This document shows positions 61,103 to 64,000 of a DNA stretch of 64,000 bases, in pieces (the stretch's first letter is position 1; every line of letters begins with the position of its first letter). A program made the translations under genes and the position numbers. Source of the stretch: Oscillospiraceae bacterium. GTDB lineage: Bacteria; Bacillota; Clostridia; Oscillospirales; Acutalibacteraceae. The DNA is taken from the NCBI GenBank assembly GCA_029012445.1, contig JAQXMC010000032.1:1-64000 (forward strand). The letters are read 5' to 3'. The notes beneath the pieces were generated by a model. The model was not told where the DNA came from, did not search any database, and saw only the letters and a program-made list of their open reading frames with translations.

Positions 61103-62457
61103 CTTGTTTCCTCCATTGCGTTATCGTTGAGTTTGTATAAGAAATACATACTGACAAAGGCTATAACTGCGCCGATAAGAGGCATAAGACCTGTCAATGT
61201 GTAGAGCTTTTCGGGAACGCCCGCCGCCTGTGATGACGCGTCAAGTTTAACATTATAAGCCGATATCTTCAAAACAAAAGTTACGATAAGCGAACAAGCG
61301 CCCTGAGCAACCTTTCTGAAGAATGAATAAGTCGCATATATCGAGCTTTCTTCCCTCCTGCCGCTTTGCTGCTCCTGATAGTCGATGCAGTCGGCGACAA
61401 GCGCCCACATAAGAACGGTGAAGAAGCTTGTACCCATCATTGTCAGACCTATGAATATCATCCAGACATAAGGATTTGATATTTTGACGAAAGCGGCAAC
61501 GGCTGCACCGATGATTGACAGAATAAACGGATATGTGCATAATTGCTTCTTGGAAAATCTCTTGATTGCGGGTCTGAGAAGCACAACTCCTATGGCGACG
61601 GGTACGCCGGCAATAACGGCGGCAATCGAAATAAGCTTTGTGTTGCTGAAATAACACATGAAAACATACTGCATTGTGTTTGTCACCGACATAATGAACG
61701 CCAGCTGCGCAAACGACGCAATTGTGACCGCAAGAATGTTTTTGTTCTTGAAGAAAGACTTTATTGTGTTGAGATAGTTGAATTTCTCCGGCTGAACCGC
61801 TTCGGGCTGAATTCTCTCCGTTGTCATTTTCCGGCAGAGATAAAAGCCTATCAGTCCGAGAACGCCCATGACCGCAACGCAATAAATAAACCTTGATCCT
61901 ATCGGGTTATCGTTTTCATCAAATATGATAAGCGGGATAATGACCATAATCGGAGCCTGAGCCAGCATGGCGCCTATGCTTCTCCATGTTGAAAGCTGAG
62001 CGCGCTCGCTCGGCTCTTTTGTTATAACCGACTGCATTGAGCCGTATGGTACATTTACGCTTGTGTATGCAACGCTCCATAAGCAGTAGAGGCCAAGACA
62101 CATTGCAATTTTGACTCCCATCGGAGCGTTCGGAACATAGATGAACATAAGCACACTGCACACAAGAAGCGGTATGCTTGCCCATTTTATCCATGTTTTG
62201 AATTTGCCGTCCTTGCCGGGTTTTGAAGAATCAACCAGACCGCCGATAATTGGATCGTTGATCGCGTCGAATACCTTGCCTATAAAAATCAGAAAACCGC
62301 ACAACAAGGGATCCATTTTCATACATATTGCAAAAAATGTGATTATGTTATTGCTTATGAACGAAAAGCTCATATTGCAGCCGAAATCGCCCATTGCGTA
62401 GCCTATTTTGTCCCTCATTCCGAATGGCCTGAGAGCGTTATCCTGTTTTTCACTCAT
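61099..62457 (-). CDS. GPH-family (MelB-like) sugar/cation symporter
   Basis: 452 aa with ~12 membrane segments. Starts RPFGMRDKIGYAMGDFGCN and has the GPH signature GKVFDAINDPIIGGLVDSS and SVNVPYGSMQSVITKEPSERA. GPH members import glucuronides, melibiose or xylosides with H+ or Na+. In this operon it likely imports a glucuronide or related glycoside for the GH2 enzyme. Confidence 0.93.
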   Translation of the reverse strand: MSEKQDNALRPFGMRDKIGYAMGDFGCNMSFSFISNNIITFFAICMKMDPLLCGFLIFIGKVFDAINDPIIGGLVDSSKPGKDGKFKTWIKWASIPLLVCSVLMFIYVPNAPMGVKIAMCLGLYCLWSVAYTSVNVPYGSMQSVITKEPSERAQLSTWRSIGAMLAQAPIMVIIPLIIFDENDNPIGSRFIYCVAVMGVLGLIGFYLCRKMTTERIQPEAVQPEKFNYLNTIKSFFKNKNILAVTIASFAQLAFIMSVTNTMQYVFMCYFSNTKLISIAAVIAGVPVAIGVVLLRPAIKRFSKKQLCTYPFILSIIGAAVAAFVKISNPYVWMIFIGLTMMGTSFFTVLMWALVADCIDYQEQQSGRREESSIYATYSFFRKVAQGACSLIVTFVLKISAYNVKLDASSQAAGVPEKLYTLTGLMPLIGAVIAFVSMYFLYKLNDNAMEETR

Positions 62458-62482
62458 ATCTTTTCTCCTTTTCTTTCATCTG

Positions 62483-63133
62483 TCAGCTGCCGCTTCTTGC
62501 TTCTTTGATACGCTCAACAAAAATCCTGCCTGTTTCCGTAATTTTTTTATAGTCGCCTGCTTTTGCGCCGGCGGTCAGCGAAGAGCCTGCTCCGACAGCA
62601 AAAGCTCCGGCATTTATCCAGTCCTTGACATTATTTATGTCAACTCCGCCCGAGGGCATCATTATTGCGTTCGGAATAGGTCCGTGAACATCTTTGATAA
62701 ATCTTGCTCCGAGAATATCACCGGGGAATACCTTGAGAACATCTGCGCCGGCCTCCATTGCGCGAACAGCCTCCGTGACAGAACCGATACCCGGCATTGA
62801 GGGTATTGCGTAACGGTTGCAGCAACGCACAGTTGCCTCGTCAAAATAAGGCGCAACAATATATTCTGCGCCCGAGAGAATAGCAATTCTCGCCGTTGCT
62901 TCATCCATAACCGTGCCTGCGCCGATAATAATTTCACCCGAAGAATACTTTGCTCTCATAGCTTCAATAAGCTTGTCCGCTCTCGGAACGGTGAATGTCA
63001 GCTCGATAGCGGCCACTCCGCCCTCAATGCACGCATCGGTTATTCTTTCAGCCTGTTCAATGCTTGTTGCTCTGACAACAGCAACGATACCGGCTTCGTG
63101 AATTCTGTTGAGTGTTTCAATTTTATTTGACAT
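62483..63133 (-). CDS. eda: 2-dehydro-3-deoxy-6-phosphogluconate aldolase
   Basis: 216 aa, usual Eda length. Schiff-base Lys in GADVLKVFPG, catalytic Glu in AAIELTFTVP, and MPSGGVDINNVKDW. It splits KDPG into pyruvate and glyceraldehyde-3-phosphate. It receives KDPG from the KDG kinase encoded 15 bp upstream. Confidence 0.95.
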   Translation of the reverse strand: MSNKIETLNRIHEAGIVAVVRATSIEQAERITDACIEGGVAAIELTFTVPRADKLIEAMRAKYSSGEIIIGAGTVMDEATARIAILSGAEYIVAPYFDEATVRCCNRYAIPSMPGIGSVTEAVRAMEAGADVLKVFPGDILGARFIKDVHGPIPNAIMMPSGGVDINNVKDWINAGAFAVGAGSSLTAGAKAGDYKKITETGRIFVERIKEARSGS

Positions 63134-63148
63134 GGTATTTCCCCTTTC

Positions 63149-64000
63149 TTATCTTTGTACTCTTGCGCCTGCTCCGCCGACCTTCGCTTCAACCTCTTTG
63201 AGAGAAGCCATTGAGGTGTCGCCGGGTGTTGTCATGGCAAGCGCCCCGTGAACAACGCCGTAATCGACAGCCTTCTGTGCGTCCTCAAAAGTCATAAGGC
63301 CGTAGATAAGGCCAGACGCAAAGCTGTCGCCGCCGCCGACTCTGTCAAGAATTTCAAGGCCCGGATATTCTATTGAATTATAGATTTTCCCGTCAGCCCA
63401 GCAGATAGCTTTCCAGTCGTTGACGGTTGCCGTTCTGACTGTTCTGAGAGTTGTTGCAATTACCTTGAAATTCGGATAAGCCTTTGTTGCGGTTTCAATC
63501 ATCTTGTAATATCCGCTCATATTAAGCTCCTTGAGGTCAGCGTCGTTGCCCTCGACCTCAAGGCCCAGACAGGCGGTGAAGTCCTCTTCATTGCCGATCA
63601 TTACATCAACATATTTTGCGATTTCTTTATTGACCTGCTGCGCTTTGGCCTGACCACCTACACCCTTCCACAGCGAGGGGCGATAGTTGAGGTCATAAGA
63701 GACGACAGTGCCGTATTTCTTGGCTGCCTTAACGGCTTCAATAACAGTCTGAGCCGAGGTTTCACTAAGCGCGGCATAAATTCCGCCTGTGTGAAGCCAT
63801 CTGACGCCGAGCGTACCGAAAATATAATCCCAGTCTATATCGCCCGGCTTGAGCTGTGAAGCGGCTGTGTTGCCTCTGTCCGACGCACCGACAGCGCCGC
63901 GAATGCCAAAGCCTCTTTCGGTGAAGTTCAGCCCGTTTCTGACATTTCTGCCGATACCGTCATAAGGTACCCACTTAATAAGCGAAGTGTCAACGCCGCC
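63149..64000 (-). CDS. kdgK: PfkB-family sugar kinase, likely KDG kinase (partial)
   Basis: The 3' 283 codons; the N-terminus lies beyond the window edge. The frame is open from 64000 to the stop at 63149. The PfkB core reads SYDLNYRPSLWKG, DVMIGNEEDF and the C-terminal DRVGGGDSFASGLIYGL, the last with the catalytic Asp (GGGD instead of the common GAGD). By context with eda it is taken as 2-keto-3-deoxygluconate kinase; a plain fructokinase cannot be ruled out. Confidence 0.88.
   Translation of the reverse strand, partial: GGVDTSLIKWVPYDGIGRNVRNGLNFTERGFGIRGAVGASDRGNTAASQLKPGDIDWDYIFGTLGVRWLHTGGIYAALSETSAQTVIEAVKAAKKYGTVVSYDLNYRPSLWKGVGGQAKAQQVNKEIAKYVDVMIGNEEDFTACLGLEVEGNDADLKELNMSGYYKMIETATKAYPNFKVIATTLRTVRTATVNDWKAICWADGKIYNSIEYPGLEILDRVGGGDSFASGLIYGLMTFEDAQKAVDYGVVHGALAMTTPGDTSMASLKEVEAKVGGAGARVQR

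Overview
The window looks like chromosomal DNA of an endospore-forming, low-to-moderate GC clostridium, probably a gut member of the Oscillospirales (Ruminococcaceae-like). This rests on protein character, on sporulation genes (spoVT remnant, SpoVB-type flippase, PdaA-type deacetylase), on a SAM-I and a THF riboswitch, and on a glucuronide/KDG utilisation cluster. No rRNA or species-level marker is present, so the placement is an inference.

1-5616 is the right-hand part of an integrated mobile element: an AlbA/Schlafen-type ATPase-fold regulator behind a four-copy inverted-repeat operator, a degenerate tandem array of ~80-bp repeats, a small Cys-rich protein, a short RepA-N-like replication protein, an 84-aa protein and a large serine recombinase. 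The recombinase has no stop codon of its own. It reads in frame into the last 150 codons of spoVT, which lacks its first ~29 codons. The element therefore appears to sit inside spoVT, and its left end and the spoVT 5' part lie outside the window.

6208-21575 is a long minus-strand housekeeping block read from right to left: cupin, tmk, DJ-1, mltG, U32 peptidase, recJ, relA/spoT, dtd, an MBL hydrolase, hemZ, a uridine-kinase-like protein, spoVB-type flippase, mazG and hup. spoVT-spoVB-mazG neighbours match the arrangement known from Bacillus subtilis. 21768-30392 holds a tandem-domain ThyX, a small-multidrug-export family protein, a pyrophosphatase-like/NUDIX fusion, an HD protein, a CmpB-like membrane protein, TetR, a THF riboswitch with folT, ispE and pdaA.

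30549-34049 has trmL and then an isolated phage-type module (baseplate/fibre protein, holin, M15 endolysin, XhlA-like protein) behind a consensus promoter, with no other phage genes. 34069-47497 carries GDPD, metK with a SAM-I riboswitch, two radical-SAM-linked genes, a secreted ceramidase-like hydrolase, nnr, a lipoprotein, and a divergent ParC/ParE-like topoisomerase pair. A ~125-bp repeat occurs twice just before terminators (33841 and 43091), and a seven-hairpin array fills 47640-47890.

47911-58765 has a secreted alpha/beta-hydrolase-like protein, a YtrA-type GntR/ABC transporter operon, tRNA-Pro(TGG) followed by a RelE/DinJ toxin-antitoxin pair, a Ktr potassium-uptake pair and a small membrane-anchored partner. 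58832-64000 is a minus-strand sugar cluster: KDG kinase (cut by the window edge), KDPG aldolase, GPH-family symporter and a cytoplasmic GH2 glycosidase. Together they suggest uptake of glucuronides, intracellular hydrolysis, and entry of the uronate into the Entner-Doudoroff lower branch.
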